A model generated the notes under the pieces. It did no database searches and was not told where the DNA came from. It saw only the letters and a list, made by a program, of their open reading frames with translations. Shown one piece after another: positions 25,406 to 37,149 of a stretch of 64,000 nucleotides of DNA. The stretch comes from Megascapheus bottae (Eukaryota > Chordata > Mammalia > Rodentia > Geomyidae): positions 7,564,001-7,628,000 of the forward strand of contig JANJXV010000013.1 of the NCBI GenBank assembly GCA_024803745.1, in the 5' to 3' direction. Positions within the stretch are counted from its first letter, which is position 1. Every line of letters starts with the position of its first letter. The position numbers were made by a program, and so were the translations under genes.

Positions 25406-25595
25406 GGGGCTGGGAGTTTGGCCTAGTGGTAGAGTGCTTACCTAGCATGCACGAAGGCTTATGTTCAATTCCTCAGTATCACATAGACAGAAAGAGCCAA
25501 AAGTGGTGCTATGGCTCATGTGGCAGAGTGCTAGCCTTGAGAAAGCCCAAGGATAGTGCTCAGGCCCTGAATTGAAACCCCAGGACTGGCAAAAA
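25406..25595 (+). mobile_element. Full-length IDL-Geo SINE with 12-bp TSD
   Basis: Both monomers and the A tail are present. The A box (TGGCCTAGTGG) and B-box region (GTTCAATTCC) are intact. Flanks AAATAGTGGTCA at 25,394-25,405 and 25,596-25,607 match perfectly. Confidence 0.97.
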
Positions 25596-25607
25596 AAATA
25601 GTGGTCA

Positions 25608-25840
25608 AATATAAACTCAGATCTGAATGGATTCAACAGAATTCTAACAATTGCAAATCTTCTCTAATCCACCATTGAGTCTAGATGGGCAGAAAATATA
25701 TATGTAACTCTTATATAATAATTTTTACTAAAATATTTTTGTATATAAAGAACAGGAGAAGCAGCTTATACCCAGGGCTATTTTATCTCTCTATTAGGAG
25801 GTAATAATTATATTTCTAAAGGAGAGGTTAAAACATTCAT
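25608..25840. other. Unique sequence
   Basis: Short unique spacer between two SINE loci. Nothing recognised. Confidence 0.5.
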
Positions 25841-25857
25841 AAAGAAAAGGTGGCCAA

Positions 25858-26315
25858 CCACTGGGCGTGGTGGCTCATACCTGCAATACTAGTTAATCAG
25901 GAGCTTGAGATGTGAGGATCAAGGTTCAAAGTCAGCCTGGGCACAAAAGGACCTGAGACTTTTTTTTTTTTTGCCAGTCCTGGGCTTGAGCTCAGGGCCT
26001 GAGCACTGTCCTTGGACTTTCTCAAGGCTAGAGCTCTACCACTTGAGCCTCAGCACCACTTCCAGCTTTTTTCTATGTATGTGGTACCGAGGAATTGAAC
26101 CCAGGTCCTCATGAATGCTAGGCAAGCACTTTAACCACTAGGCCAAACTCGCGGTCCCAGGACCTGAGACTTTTATCTAAAGTTAATTTGTAGAAAATTG
26201 GTATTGGGGCTTCGTTCAAGGGGTAGGGTGGTAGCCTTGAGCTGAAGAGCTCAGGGATAGCTCCCAGTCTGAGTTCAAGACACAGGACCCACAAAAAAAT
26301 TAAAAAATAAAAAAG
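25858..26315 (+). mobile_element. B1-Geo SINE split by a nested IDL-Geo
   Basis: The host element has its B1-like half at 25,858-25,963 and its linker and Geo half at 26,175-26,315. It is flanked by a perfect 17-bp TSD (AAAGAAAAGGTGGCCAA at 25,841-25,857 and 26,316-26,332). The B1 half carries 'gggcgtggtggctcatacct'. The nested element entered at the boundary between monomers. Confidence 0.96.
25964..26158 (-). mobile_element. IDL-Geo SINE nested inside a B1-Geo SINE
   Basis: A complete reverse-strand dimer flanked by a perfect 16-bp TSD (AGGACCTGAGACTTTT at 25,948-25,963 and 26,159-26,174) that lies inside the host SINE. This gives an unambiguous relative age: the B1-Geo copy is older than this IDL-Geo copy. 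Confidence 0.97.
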
Positions 26316-26522
26316 AAAGAAAAGGTGGCCAATTATAGACACCCAAACTGTTTAAGGAAAAGAGAGACTAGGATGCATCTTTTAAGAACATAGTTTTCTG
26401 GATTGGGAACAATGCAGTTAATTGGTTGTGTTAGAAAGGAAATTTCCCCATAGGCAAACCTGCATGAACAAGTTTAAGAAAAAGTAAAGTGTAGATATAT
26501 CAGACAAGTTTTCATTGTATTT

Positions 26523-26905
26523 TCTTGTCAGGGTAACATATAGAGGGGTTCCAGTTAAATTTGTCATATGGTTGGTACATTATTAATATTTTTGCCAGTC
26601 TGGGGGCTTGAATTTAGGGCCTAAGCACTGTCCTTGGGTTTTCTCAAGACTAGCACTCTACAACTTGAGCTGCTACACCACTATTAGCTCTTTCTATGTA
26701 TGTGGTACCAAGGAATCCAGCCTGGGTCTTCATGCACACTAGGCAAGGACTCTACCATTAGGCCAAACTCACATCCCTAGTACATTATTTTTTGAACACT
26801 GATACCACTTCCCATGTTTTTCTCTCACTTTCCTTCCTCCAACACCTTCCCAATCATCTTGTTTTCCTCTTCCCTTCCCTATTTCAAATAAGTAATCTAT
26901 TTCTA
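26523..26905 (-). mobile_element. LINE-1 3' UTR split by a SINE
   Basis: The L1 tail ('tagaggggttccagttaaat' to the left, 'aacactgataccacttccca' and 'ccaatcatcttgttttcctc' to the right) resumes in register after the IDL-Geo at 26,585-26,779. Confidence 0.9.
26585..26779 (-). mobile_element. IDL-Geo SINE inside an L1 tail, 10-bp TSD
   Basis: Flanked by GTACATTATT at 26,575-26,584 and 26,780-26,789. The sequence is diverged ('aatccagcctgggtcttcat' in place of the usual B box), so the promoter is decayed. Confidence 0.93.
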
Positions 26906-26925
26906 TCAAAGGAACATGGATCAAA

Positions 26926-27080
<155 letters not shown>

Positions 27081-27548
27081 GAAAAAAGGAGAAAAACTCC
27101 AAAGAAAGTTTTTACTTATTAAGTTGTAGCAAAATTTCAAATATATAAAACTGAATTTGTGAGAGACTTTTATTTTGACAGTAAACTGAAGATTAACATA
27201 ACTTATCTGAGATTATTGTAACATTGAAACACAAATTATACAGATGGCAGGAGATAAGAAACTATTTGATAATCCTGTTTATACCAACCTCATTGTGATT
27301 GATCCTTATTCCCTTGAATTCTGATTTAAGCACATATTTACAAATTAAAAGATAGCAAACTGTGGTTGGGCAAGATGGAGAAATGACAAAAGGATTGACA
27401 TTCATCAAGATGTGTTATATTCATAAACAGACTGGTTGAATAGTAACTCTTACACCATTAAGTATTAAATAAAATAATAAAATCATAATCAAATAGAAAC
27501 CTCTCTGTACAACTATTTAAGAAAAATTACAAAGACTGAAAAATTTAA
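27081..27548. other. Unique AT-rich sequence
   Basis: No feature recognised. Confidence 0.5.
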
Positions 27549-27885
27549 AAAAAAACTAGACTATACTTTTCTGCAGGTGCTTAACCAATTCTGCCAGCAC
27601 CACTTGTTGAAGAGGCTGTCCTTCTTCCATTCTATTTTTTTGGCTCCCTTGTCAAAGATTAGGTGGCCATAGGTCTGTGGTTTAATATCTGGGTCCTCAG
27701 TTCTATTCCATTGGTCTTCAGGCCTGTTCTTGTGCCAATACCAACCTGTTTTGATAATTATAGTCCTGTAATAGAGTCTAAAGGCAAACATGAGTAAGAG
27801 TATCAATGTATGTGTAGTAATGAACCTTCTGTCTGGTGAATGTAATGTAACCCTTCTATTAACTACAATAAAATATATTAAAAAT
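27549..27885 (+). mobile_element. LINE-1 with probable 5' inversion
   Basis: 27,549-27,788 is ORF2 in reverse: its minus-strand translation includes '[20 protein letters not shown]'. At about 27,789 it switches to forward L1 3' UTR ('agagtatcaatgtatgtgta' through 'aactacaataaaatat'), matching the forward tail at 28,380-28,470. Head-to-head joining of a 5' piece to a 3' piece is the expected product of twin priming. The two pieces are not adjacent in L1, so a deletion accompanies the inversion. Confidence 0.8.
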
Positions 27886-28189
27886 CATTTGCAATGTTAT
27901 AACTTTTAGTTCATCTTCTTTACCTCTGTTAACAACGACAGAGAATTATGACCAGATGTATTTTTTGTTTTGAATTATTCCCTCAATATCAGTTTCTTTG
28001 TTATAAAATGCTTTTGCTGTTGCCCTAAAGTTGATGTGCATGGGAGTTACATATGTCAGGCAAAGAGTACATTTCTTTCTGGAAAATGTCACTCCTTCCC
28101 TCACTCTCTGTTTCTTTCCCTTCCATTCCCACTCAATATAAGAGTTTATAACTAATAGTGAAACAAAAGCCATATAATGAATGATTGTT
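27886..28189. other. Unique sequence
   Basis: Two overlapping open frames on opposite strands (27946-28173, 27970-28155), without motifs. Confidence 0.45.
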
Positions 28190-28475
28190 GTCCTTAATGT
28201 ACTATGTTGTCTCTCATCTCCTTTGCTGTCCCTTGGTTATCTCATATTGGTATAGCATCTCACTTTGTTATCTGATTTATTGAATTTATTTGTATTTGGA
28301 TATTTGAAATTTGATAGGGAAGGGGGGAAAAACCAAGACGGGTGGGGGGTGTGGGGGGGGAGGGATACGGGTACCAAGACATGTGAAAGGGTATCAATGT
28401 ATGTGAATTAATGCACCTTCTATCTGGCAAATATCATGTAACCCTTTTACTAATTACAATAAAAAAGTAACTACT
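28190..28475 (+). mobile_element. LINE-1 3' UTR
   Basis: 'cctttgctgtcccttggtta', 'catctcactttgttatctga', a G-rich run at 28,345-28,365, 'tgcaccttctatctggcaaa' and a terminal 'caataaaaaagta' follow the forward 3' UTR order of the 21.1- and 44.0-kb copies. Confidence 0.9.
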
Positions 28476-28525
28476 ATTTTTGAATTTTTTTCTGTCAACT
28501 GTATTTATCTCTCTCTATATTAAAT

Positions 28526-28543
28526 AATATATATATATATATG
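28526..28543. repeat. Short (AT)n run
   Basis: Pure AT dinucleotide run in AT-rich flanks. Confidence 0.85.
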
Positions 28544-28664
28544 TGGTCTAGATGTATATATTCAACTAATATAAAGTAATATTTATTTGCTTTTATTTAT
28601 GTATGTAGTGGCCCTGACATAAACTTTATAGTATTTATAGTACTCACTTCTCTTTAAAGGAAAT

Positions 28665-29135
28665 AGGAAGGCTGGAATTGCCATCCTTATATCAGATAAA
28701 GTAGACTTCAGACTAAAACTTGTAAGAAGAGAGAAGGTTACTGCATACTACTAGAGGGAACTCTGCTTCAGGAGGATCAAACCATCTTAAATATCTACAC
28801 ACTAAATGCCAGAGCACCCAACTTCATGAAACAAAATTTACTCACAGCAAACACAGTGATTGTTGGTGACTTAAATACATCACTGTCACCTCTGGGTAAA
28901 TCAACAAGGCAAAAGCAGAGAAACGTCAGAACTGAAGAGTTATATGGACCAACTAGACTTAATAGACATCTGCAGATTATGATACCCAGCAACACCAGAA
29001 GCACATGGAACATTTTCTAAAATACTTCACATTTTAGGTCATATCACAAATCTGTGCAAATTCAGAAACACTGGTATTATTCCCTGCATTCTCTCAGACC
29101 ACAACAGCATAAAATTGATTGTCTATTCAGTATAA
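28665..29135 (+). pseudogene. LINE-1 ORF2 endonuclease fragment
   Basis: The stretch parallels the endonuclease region of the L1 at 59.6-60.1 kb: 'ggaattgccatccttatatc', 'atctacacactaaatgccag', 'tggtgacttaaatacatcac', 'aaatactt-cacatttta' and 'cattctctcagaccacaaca' occur in the same order. It still encodes the Ser-Asp-His catalytic triplet (codons at 29,094-29,102), which is changed in the 60-kb copy. Frameshifts and stops break the frame, and neither end of an L1 is attached, so it is an isolated internal fragment. Confidence 0.88.
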
Positions 29136-29696
29136 AGTCCAAGTGAATGACTAGACAAAACCCTCTGTTGCTTCTAGTCCAATGCCTGTGGTCACAAACA
29201 ATAGTTGAGCTATTACACAAAATACAGTTACACTTGAAGGAATAATGATATCACTGTAAAGTAAATCTGAAAATAAAGTATATATGAATATTTTAAAAAA
29301 ACTGGACAAACTATTTTATTGTACATTTATTAAATTAAAGGTTTAATCTGCATTTTTTATTTAAAATAAATATTGTAAACTAAAATATACAATTATTAAA
29401 TTAAAAACTAATAAATTCTTTACTTATAATGGACATAATCCACACCCCCAAAAGTGGATTATCATTTTGTCTTGTGCCCCCATGCTTTTATGCACCCTTC
29501 TCTCTACTCCCAATTTGATTTCTGTGACACATTTGTTTGCTTTTTGCATATATTTGTGTAAGAAGAATCATATAATTTTCAGTCTTATTTCACTCAGAAC
29601 AGTTATTGAAGATATCTGGACTAATGATCTTCTCTTTAGGAAATGTCTTATTTGCCTACTGGTATGCATAGGTACTTTTCTTTTCTCTTTTCTTTT
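29136..29696. other. AT-rich sequence, possible old L1 relic
   Basis: 'atttcactcagaacagttat' near 29,590 recalls an old reverse-strand L1 3' region, but I cannot bound it. The open frame 29467-29733 runs into the SINE and is not a gene. Confidence 0.35.
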
Positions 29697-29922
29697 CCTG
29701 CTGTGGGGCTTGAAATCTAGTCCTGGAAGCTGATCCTGTGCTCTTCAGCTCAAGGCTAGTGCTCAAACACTGAGTAAAAGCACCACTTTTGTTTTTCCAG
29801 GCAGTTCACTGGAGATATGAGTCTCATGGACTTTCCTACCTAGACTGGCTTTGAACCTCAATCCTCAGATCACATCCTCCTTAGTAGCTATACTTACAGT
29901 TTTGAGCCACTAGCACCTGGCT
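29697..29922 (-). mobile_element. B1-Geo dimeric SINE, diverged
   Basis: Reversed Geo half ('tcttcagctcaaggctagtg'), linker ('tggagatatgagtctcatgg') and reversed B1 half ('ctccttagtagctatactta') all occur in the expected order. Confidence 0.85.
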
Positions 29923-30044
29923 GTACCTTGATTTTAAATCACTTTGTATAACTTTGGGTCTCATGATCATGATATTAATAAATCCTTTATGAACAAAAAC
30001 TTTCATTCAAAATGCTAAACCTTAACATTCATGGGTATACCTAA

Positions 30045-30155
30045 AGTGTCTAGTGTTTGTGAATCATGATTCTGAAGAGGCTGAAATCTGAGGATTACAT
30101 TTCAAAGCCAGTCTAGGCAGGAAAACTCATGAGACTTTAGTCTCCAGGTAAACAC
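30045..30155 (+). mobile_element. B1-like half of a B1-Geo SINE
   Basis: 'gaggctgaaatctgaggatt', 'tcaaagccagtctaggcagg' and 'catgagactttagtctccag' match the B1 half plus linker. The Geo half is lost. Confidence 0.65.
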
Positions 30156-30904
30156 CATCCCATTATCACGATATTCTGATGATAATCCTGGCAGCATATA
30201 AAGATGTTTTGGTTTGTTCTGTTATTACTTGATATCTCCTTCACAATGTAAGGTATTAGGCCTTTTTCCTTTCTGCTTTTTCTTAATGGTTTCCCAGGCA
30301 ATCCATGGGTTATGAAGATCTGACTAAAAGCAACCCTAATTTCAGTGGAGTTATTTTCCTAATCAAAAGGCTCTGAGCATACAGGAAGAGAAATCAGAAA
30401 TTTAAAACTGAAAACAATATCCTTCCTCATTCTGATCCCGAAGACAATTTATAATAAAACTACTCTGCAGCTTAAGTTTTAGTGTGCTATCTATGCTTAG
30501 GCAATTCTGGAGCCCTGGGTTTATAGCATTCATATGATCACAAAAATACATACGTAAGTTCAGAAATTTAATTTTTTGTACACCAAGTATTGTTTAAAAT
30601 TGGTAAGTGTGGTTTGCTATAACTGCCAGGATGCTGAGATTGGAAGTATCTTGGTCAGCTCAAGCAAAAAAATAAAAAAAAAATAATTAATTCAAAAGAG
30701 TAGATTATTATTATGGAAGAAGCTGGGTAGTAGAAATAAGCAGATTACAGTCCAGGCACATGTCTAGGCAGAAAGTATACTATTATATTACAAAGTACAA
30801 AGTATGAAAGTAAGCCAGCCAACAGGCTTGATCCAGTAGTGCACTGTCTGTCAACCAAGCTGGCAGCTCTGTGTTCAAATTCCAGTACTGTCAAAATAAA
30901 CAAA
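30156..30904. other. Mostly unique sequence
   Basis: A tRNA-like patch at about 30,825-30,900 ('gctctgtgttcaaattccag', followed by an A-rich run) may be a degenerate SINE end. Nothing else is recognised. Confidence 0.4.
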
Positions 30905-31545
30905 AGGTATTGGGAAGAATCAGCCTAGAGACAGGGAGGAAAATCTTTGGCAGTTATTCATCTGACAAGGGATTTGTATTCAGAATGTGTTTTTAACAAA
31001 CTTAAAGAAAATAAAAAATAAACCAACACTCAACCACTCATGGACATGTATATGATGATATAAGTCAATATTCAAAAAACACACACCTATACACCGTGTT
31101 TATAGCAGCCCTATTCATATCAGCCAGCCTGAGAAACAGGCTGAGGAGTCCAACAACAGATTAAGAGATTATATATAGTATGCATATGTATATACATAGT
31201 AGAGAATAATTAATTACTATTGATTTAATGATCAGGGGGAATGAAATAATGTAAGTTTTAGGAAAATGAATGGAACTGTAGATTATCATCTTAAACCAAA
31301 TAATCCAGATTAAGAAAGATAAATATTACATATATTCTCTTTTTCATTCTCATCTGAGGAATGTAGATTTAATATTAAAAAAAAATCCTTTAAGCATGAA
31401 AGGAAAGCTCCTTGGGACTCCCAGCAGGAGAAAAAAGGAGGATTAAACACTGTGATTGGGTGAGACCAAGAAAGATTATTTTATATGCATGTAGGAAATT
31501 GCCATAAAGAATCCCCACCAGTTATATAGTTTAAAAAATATTATG
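30905..31545 (+). mobile_element. Old LINE-1 ORF2 end and 3' UTR
   Basis: 'catctgacaagggatttgta', 'tagcagccctattcatatca', 'aatggaactgtagattatca' and 'tattacatatattctctttt' follow the order of an ancient L1 ORF2 C-terminus. There are many stops. The downstream part ('atgcatgtaggaaattgcca') extends into a 3' UTR. It is clearly older than the 20.3-kb copy. Confidence 0.75.
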
Positions 31546-32253
31546 AGGCAATAAACACTAACCTAAGAGAACCTCTAGAATCATAGAAGGACGTGGGGTA
31601 GGACTGTGATTCTTGGTTGGCAAACAAGATGGACTTCTTCGAAGAAGAAAGTGACTGGAAGTTTTCCAGGCAAACTGTGTTGTGTGTTGGTGCATCTGTT
31701 TATATAGAGTGCAGAAGAGGGGATTGACTCCACAAGGATCATGAACCCGGAATGTATAGGTTTGAAAAGTGTGATGTAGAGCGTCATAAGATCCGATTTG
31801 CATTCCTTTTACCAAGTGATTTCTAAGAAGTCTAATTGAGGAATGTCTAGACTTTACGCAGAGATGCTGTGCTTAATTGCAGCCATTCATCATTTAACCT
31901 CGGGAACACATTCTGAGAAATATGTCTTTAGGGGATTCCATTCTGCTGAATGTGCAAAAGGTACTTACAGACACTAAGGTGTCTGTGATCATCATCATCA
32001 TGATATCCCATGCCCTTGTATATGCAAATATATTAAATCTATTATAATCTCTAATGTCATTATGTGTGTCTTTAAAACTCTTTCTTCCTTCTAACCAGAA
32101 GTCTTAATTCTCTAAAGGCACTTTTCAAAGGCAGTTTTAGAATGCTAGGGAAATAGTGTAAGGATGGTTACTTGTATCAAATGGTATCTGGGATTCTATT
32201 CAATATGATACCACAGCTTAGAATACGTCCATTCTTTTCTTTTTTCTTTCTTT
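31546..32253. other. Unique sequence with possible ancient repeat
   Basis: 'aacacattctgagaaatatg' to 'ggtacttacagacac' (about 31,900-31,985) resembles an old mammalian interspersed repeat, but I cannot assign a family. Nested minus-strand frames at 31558-31815 have no recognisable motif. Confidence 0.35.
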
Positions 32254-32432
32254 TTTGCCAATCTTGGGACTTGAACTCAGGGCCCTGGCACTGTTCTTGA
32301 CCTTTCTGATGGCTAGTGTGTGCTACCTCTTGAGCATCACTTCTGGCTTTTTCTGTGTGGTACTGAGGAAACAATCCCAGGGCTCCCTGCATACTATGCA
32401 AGAAGCACTACCACTAGGCCACATGCCTGACT
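32254..32432 (-). mobile_element. IDL-Geo SINE, diverged
   Basis: Reversed Geo ('tcttgggacttgaactcagg') and reversed ID-like end ('actaccactaggccacatgc') are present. The B-box region has changed to 'aacaatccc'. Confidence 0.88.
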
Positions 32433-34139
32433 CAACACTTTAATTCTTAAATATGGAGATTGTTGCCTTATTCAGTACTTACATTACACATTGTTGTGTA
32501 CCTTTACTAGTCACTGGGCTAAAGACATTTCTGTGTACCCTGTGAGACTGATGATTTACCAGAATCCTCTAAATATCAGTTACTGAGATTTCTACTGTGT
32601 CATGTAAGAATGAGTGGATATAAAAGAAGAATCAGAGATCAAAATAGCCATCATAAAATAGATGTCCAACAAATTCTATCATTTCTAATGAGATAGTGTC
32701 TTTAGTTTCTTTTGGCTGTTCTTAATGATACAATCTTTAGTGAATATATCTCAGAGGATTTCTCCCCTAAATATGGAATGTCTCTATGAATTAATACACT
32801 TAATAAAAGTTGAATAATGCCTAGAATTCCATTAAGAGAGTAATTTTACAGGTCACTGAAAGCTTATTTTATGTCCCTTTTGAGATGTTCTCATATTTAT
32901 TAAATATTCAGAGATGATCCAGCCCTTTAATCAGGATTGGGATCAGTACTTTAGTAATACACTATTCAAGCACAGTGTTGTCCTGGAGGCAGCTTTAAAC
33001 TTATTAATTGCAAATTAATGTTCTACATATCCTAGTCCTATTAACCTTTCCTGGCCAAAAGTGACTTCCCTGAGCGCCCAATTTTATTTTCTTTTTGAAG
33101 ATGCAGCAAGAATAGGCAAAGGTTTGGGAGTGTGGAATGAGTCAAGAATATGGTTTGGGAGAGCATCTATCTGGCACATCTAGCTCCTTCCAAAATCTTA
33201 TTTTACACAATATGGCTTCAGGACCCCTTTCTCTGGGTTTAGGACAAGTTTCTTTTTATAATCTCTTTATCTCTGATGTCTTCCCACTCACCATTTACTG
33301 TTGTGAATTACATAAGAACATTTGACCATTTCTGCCCGAGATACATAGGCTTAATATATTGTCTTCAGCCCTATATCTTTCATTACTAGCAGTTCCTGGT
33401 ACATAACAGATGCTCTATAAATAAGACCCATGTAGATGAACTCTTAGTGAGAAAGGAAGGACCAAAGGCAGAAGGATTATTCATCAATCTTTTACAATCC
33501 TCTTACAAATAGAAATATATGGAAATGAATAGAATTGAAACAAAAGAAATAGTTATTTAAATTTTTAATGGAGGATAGAAAAATTATTGGGAGATATGAC
33601 AAAGAAAATAATTGAAAGATAAAAGAGTAAGAGAAATTAAATTGATTTTTTTCTAGTTCTTGTGCCTTTCAAAATTTTCCATAAAACCCTATACTGTAGT
33701 TTTGCATTTGGTTCACTAATTTAAAATACAAGAATATATACAGGGAATATTTGCAAACATTTGCTGTGAGAGTTTTTTTTTCCATCAATGGTACAGATTC
33801 AGCCCCAAACTAATAACATTTACAAAAGCAACAATCTTTATCATTTGTTAGGTGAGGGGTGAGGAGATTTTATTAAAGAATCCTTGAGAATAGAAAATTG
33901 TCATGCAATCAAGAGGGTGATATTATTAAAGCAAAGGGTGAAGTACTGTTTTCTGACCAGTATAGGAAGGAAAGGAAGTAAATTTACATTTATTGAACAT
34001 TTATTACAAGCTTATACCTGTGTAAACTAGACTAAGTGCTTCTATTTGAGCCACCTTGTATCACTGGAATGACGTTGCATACCACCACACACAGCCACGT
34101 GCTTCTCTCTTGCTTAGGACAATAGCAGCTCACTACCAT
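32433..34139. other. Mostly unique sequence with a possible L2 relic
   Basis: 'gttcctggtacataacagat' and 'gctctataaata' (33,388-33,425) recall the 3' end of ancient L2 LINEs. No gene is seen. Confidence 0.4.
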
Positions 34140-34248
34140 GTCCAACCATTGGTTAGATGGAGTCATAAGAACTTACTTTGGCTGGGATTGGTCTTGAACC
34201 TTTCTACAGATAGGGAAAGTTGATAGGCTTGAGCCATTATGCTTACCT
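34140..34248 (-). mobile_element. Possible old B1-type relic
   Basis: 'ggctgggattggtcttgaac' and 'taggcttgagccattatgct' resemble a reverse-strand 7SL-derived SINE, strongly diverged. Confidence 0.4.
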
Positions 34249-34265
34249 CTTAAGGGCTACCTTTT

Positions 34266-34568
34266 TTTTCTTTCTTTTTATTGTCAGGATAATGTATAGG
34301 GGAGTTACAGCTACATTCATCAAGTAGTGGGTGCATTACTTCTCACACATTGACACCCCTTCTCCTGTTTCTGTCCCCATTTCCCTCCTCCCCACCCCCT
34401 CCAAATCATCTTGTTTTCCCTCCTTCTCTTTCCTATTTCAAATCAACAAATATACTTGGTACATATACCAAGTAACAAAGTCAGATTCAGTAAGAATATG
34501 AGATTAACCCTAAGGGCAATAAAAGAGAAGAGAAATATCAGTATATTAAAAACAACAATCACACAAAT
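34266..34568 (-). mobile_element. LINE-1 3' end, 5'-truncated, with 14-bp TSD
   Basis: Reversed tail from 'ctttttattgtcaggataat' to about 34,568. The flanks AAGGGCTACCTTTT (34,252-34,265) and AAGGGCTGCCTTTT (34,569-34,582) differ at one base, so both ends of this roughly 300-bp insertion are defined. The open frames over it are antisense L1 artefacts. Confidence 0.95.
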
Positions 34569-34582
34569 AAGGGCTGCCTTTT

Positions 34583-35245
34583 GTAAAAAAGTAACAAGCA
34601 CAGTTAGGTGTGTAGGGCCTGAAAAGAGAATGTGTGGACATGTCATGGCACAGAAGTTTCATGCCTTTTACTATTTCTAGCACTAGAGCACCTTCAGGAC
34701 ACTTTGGGGAGAGATATTTATCACCACCCACAGGCCCTTTGTGAAAGGATATATTGGGGCCCTCATTCATCACTGCTGCCCACACTGCCATGATCTGTTG
34801 TGAATCACAGGTCCATAAATGCATCAGCCTTCCTCTCACCTCTGTGCTACTCCAATTACTGTGGATCAGAGTCACTCCCTCACTCACCCTCCACACGTCA
34901 GGGAACATATTTTGGGGCATCAAATTTCTTGATATACTTAAGAATATTTTCTGAAACATTGGAAGCTGCCTCAGAATAACCCTTGTAAGGTAATTTAAAT
35001 AATTTATAACCTCTAAGATAATCTCATTAGCTTACCTATAGATAAATTCTACTCTCCATACCACTGAGTTTATTCTCACCAATATTATAATCAACTTCCT
35101 ACTCATCCTTTCTTTCCCTAGAAATCAAGTTCTATACTATCTATCCATTGTCAGTTAGTTTCTAGGTATCTAGGTATCTAGGCTAATGGCAAATCCCATT
35201 ACAGAAGGATTGTGGTTGGTTCCTGGTTTCTTCTGATGAGATACA
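34583..35245. other. Unique sequence, chance-length antisense frame
   Basis: A 137-codon minus-strand frame (34546-34959) starts inside the L1 tail and extends into unique DNA. No domain recognised; treated as non-coding. Confidence 0.45.
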
Positions 35246-35295
<50 letters not shown>

Positions 35296-35330
35296 ATCTG
35301 ATTAGATAGATAGATAGATAGATAGATATA
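35246..35330 (+). repeat. (CA)n and (GATA)n microsatellites
   Basis: About 49 bp of CA (35,246-35,294), then after 11 bp about 24 bp of GATA. Confidence 0.97.
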
Positions 35331-35555
35331 ATCCATACCCACACACATATTCATATTCATAACTACACATACCTCATCATTACATATGAATTCATATACC
35401 AAATATCTAGATCTATATGAATTGCTCAGAATTGTATTTGTTATGTCTTCTCTTATTCAGCCCTCTGCAAGATTTGGACACAGCTTACATGTACTCTGGG
35501 GAAATCTACATTTAAAAGGCTGAGTAATATGTGTGGTAGAATTGAGATAGTGCAA

Positions 35556-35757
35556 ATTTTTATTTTTTGCAAGTCCTGGGCCTTGAACTCAGGGCCTGAC
35601 CACTGTCTTTGGGCTTTCTCAAGGCTAGAGCTCTACCACTTGAGACACAGCACCACTTGTGGCTTTTTTTTTCTATGTATGTGGTACCAAGGAATCAAAC
35701 CCAGGTCTTCGTGCATTCTAGGCAAGCACTCTACCACTAGACCAAACTCCCGGCCCC
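35556..35757 (-). mobile_element. IDL-Geo SINE with 11-bp TSD
   Basis: Full dimer, reverse orientation. Flanks AGATAGTGCAA (35,545-35,555) and AGATAGTACAA (35,758-35,768) differ at one base. Confidence 0.95.
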
Positions 35758-35768
35758 AGATAGTACAA

Positions 35769-36729
35769 CTTAATAAGATATGGAGTCGTTAAGTAATGGC
35801 TGGTCTCTCTTGCTTCTTTTTGGCAATGAGATTTTTTTTAACTCAAGTACATGATTCCCATCTGTGATGAAGTTCTCAAAAGGTCTTCATAACTATAAAT
35901 GAAGTGAACCTTTTTCTTTATGAAGTCAGATTATGTTGGGAATTTTTGCTATAGTGCCATAAAATGGACTGGTAGACCATCTGAGAATAACTCATGCCTT
36001 ACCATTTCTTTTCCCAATATTTTTATGTAAATTTTAGGATGTCCAAACAGAAACAATTAAAAACCAAATATGAATGGGGGAAAGGAGACACAATGCCATA
36101 AAATACACTATATTAAAAAATCTCCACAGAAGTCATGTGCATAGACTAAAATGAAGAAAAAGAAAGGGGAAAGGTGGAAGAATGTGAAAATGATGCAGGA
36201 GTGACATGGATAAAGTTGAGCTGTGTCCATAAACAACTTTTTTACATGGCACCTTCTTTTTGTACAACTAATTGAGGATAATTTTACAAGCAAGTTTTTT
36301 AAAAAAAAATAGGTACAGATGATATGCAGAATTCCAAGTAGAAATGCCTCGCATAGTTTTCTTTTTAAAAAAGTCATGTAAAAATTAAGGGAAAATCTTT
36401 TTTCACTCCATAGCACTGACTAACAGTATTATCATCATTTACTTAGTGTAGTTTTTCAACAAATTTCACATATTGACTTTGATTTCCCCAAAGAAAAATA
36501 TGAATTAGCGTACTGGTAGGTCTTAGTGAATTCCCTCTCCATCATAAACCCTCACTGTCTTCCTCTACAAAAGTGACATGCCATGGCATAGGAATACAGA
36601 AAGTACTCAGACAACCTTCAGAAGCATTGAGTCCTCATCACACCAACCCCTACATTTCTCAGTGAGCTTAATGACTTCCTTCCGGCCTTGCAAAATAAGC
36701 ACAATCCTTGGAAACACATCGTGTTCCTG
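35769..36729. other. Unique sequence, no supported feature
   Basis: No repeat recognised. A 102-codon minus-strand frame (36108-36416) has no assignable domain. Confidence 0.5.
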
Positions 36730-36935
36730 GCTGCCAGTGGGGTGGTTCTCACCTCTAATCTAGTTTCTCTGGGATTTGAGCAATGGAGAATGATATTTCA
36801 AAGCTAATTAGGGTAAATAGTCTTAGAGACTTCACCTTCAAAAAAGGTAGCAAGACTGGAGCTGTGACTCCAGTGATACAGCACCAGCTAAATGAGCTTG
36901 ATATCTTGAGAGCAAGCCATAATATTTTTGGAAAG
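36730..36935 (+). mobile_element. B1-Geo SINE, strongly diverged
   Basis: 'ccagtggggtggttctcacc' is a recognisable B1 start. 'actggagctgtgactccagt' and 'tgatatcttgagagcaagcc' are a decayed Geo half. One of the oldest B1-Geo copies here. Confidence 0.65.
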
Positions 36936-37149
36936 AAGTTCTCTTCCTAAGGTGAGATCTTGGGTTTGATGTTCTCTAGATTATAGCTCAGATAACATCC
37001 AGCAGTCTATAACTCAATTTCTTGCTCTGTGGAATGACTGCTCTCACAGATTCTCAGAAGAATACCACAGGCTAAGAAATGTACTTATTACTATAATCTA
37101 TGTGGATATCACCTTTACAACAAATAAAATATGTTTTAAAAGTACACTC

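Noticed and set aside
34546..34959. 137-codon minus-strand frame as a gene
   Set aside because: It begins in a reverse L1 3' UTR and continues into unique DNA without any recognised domain or splice context.
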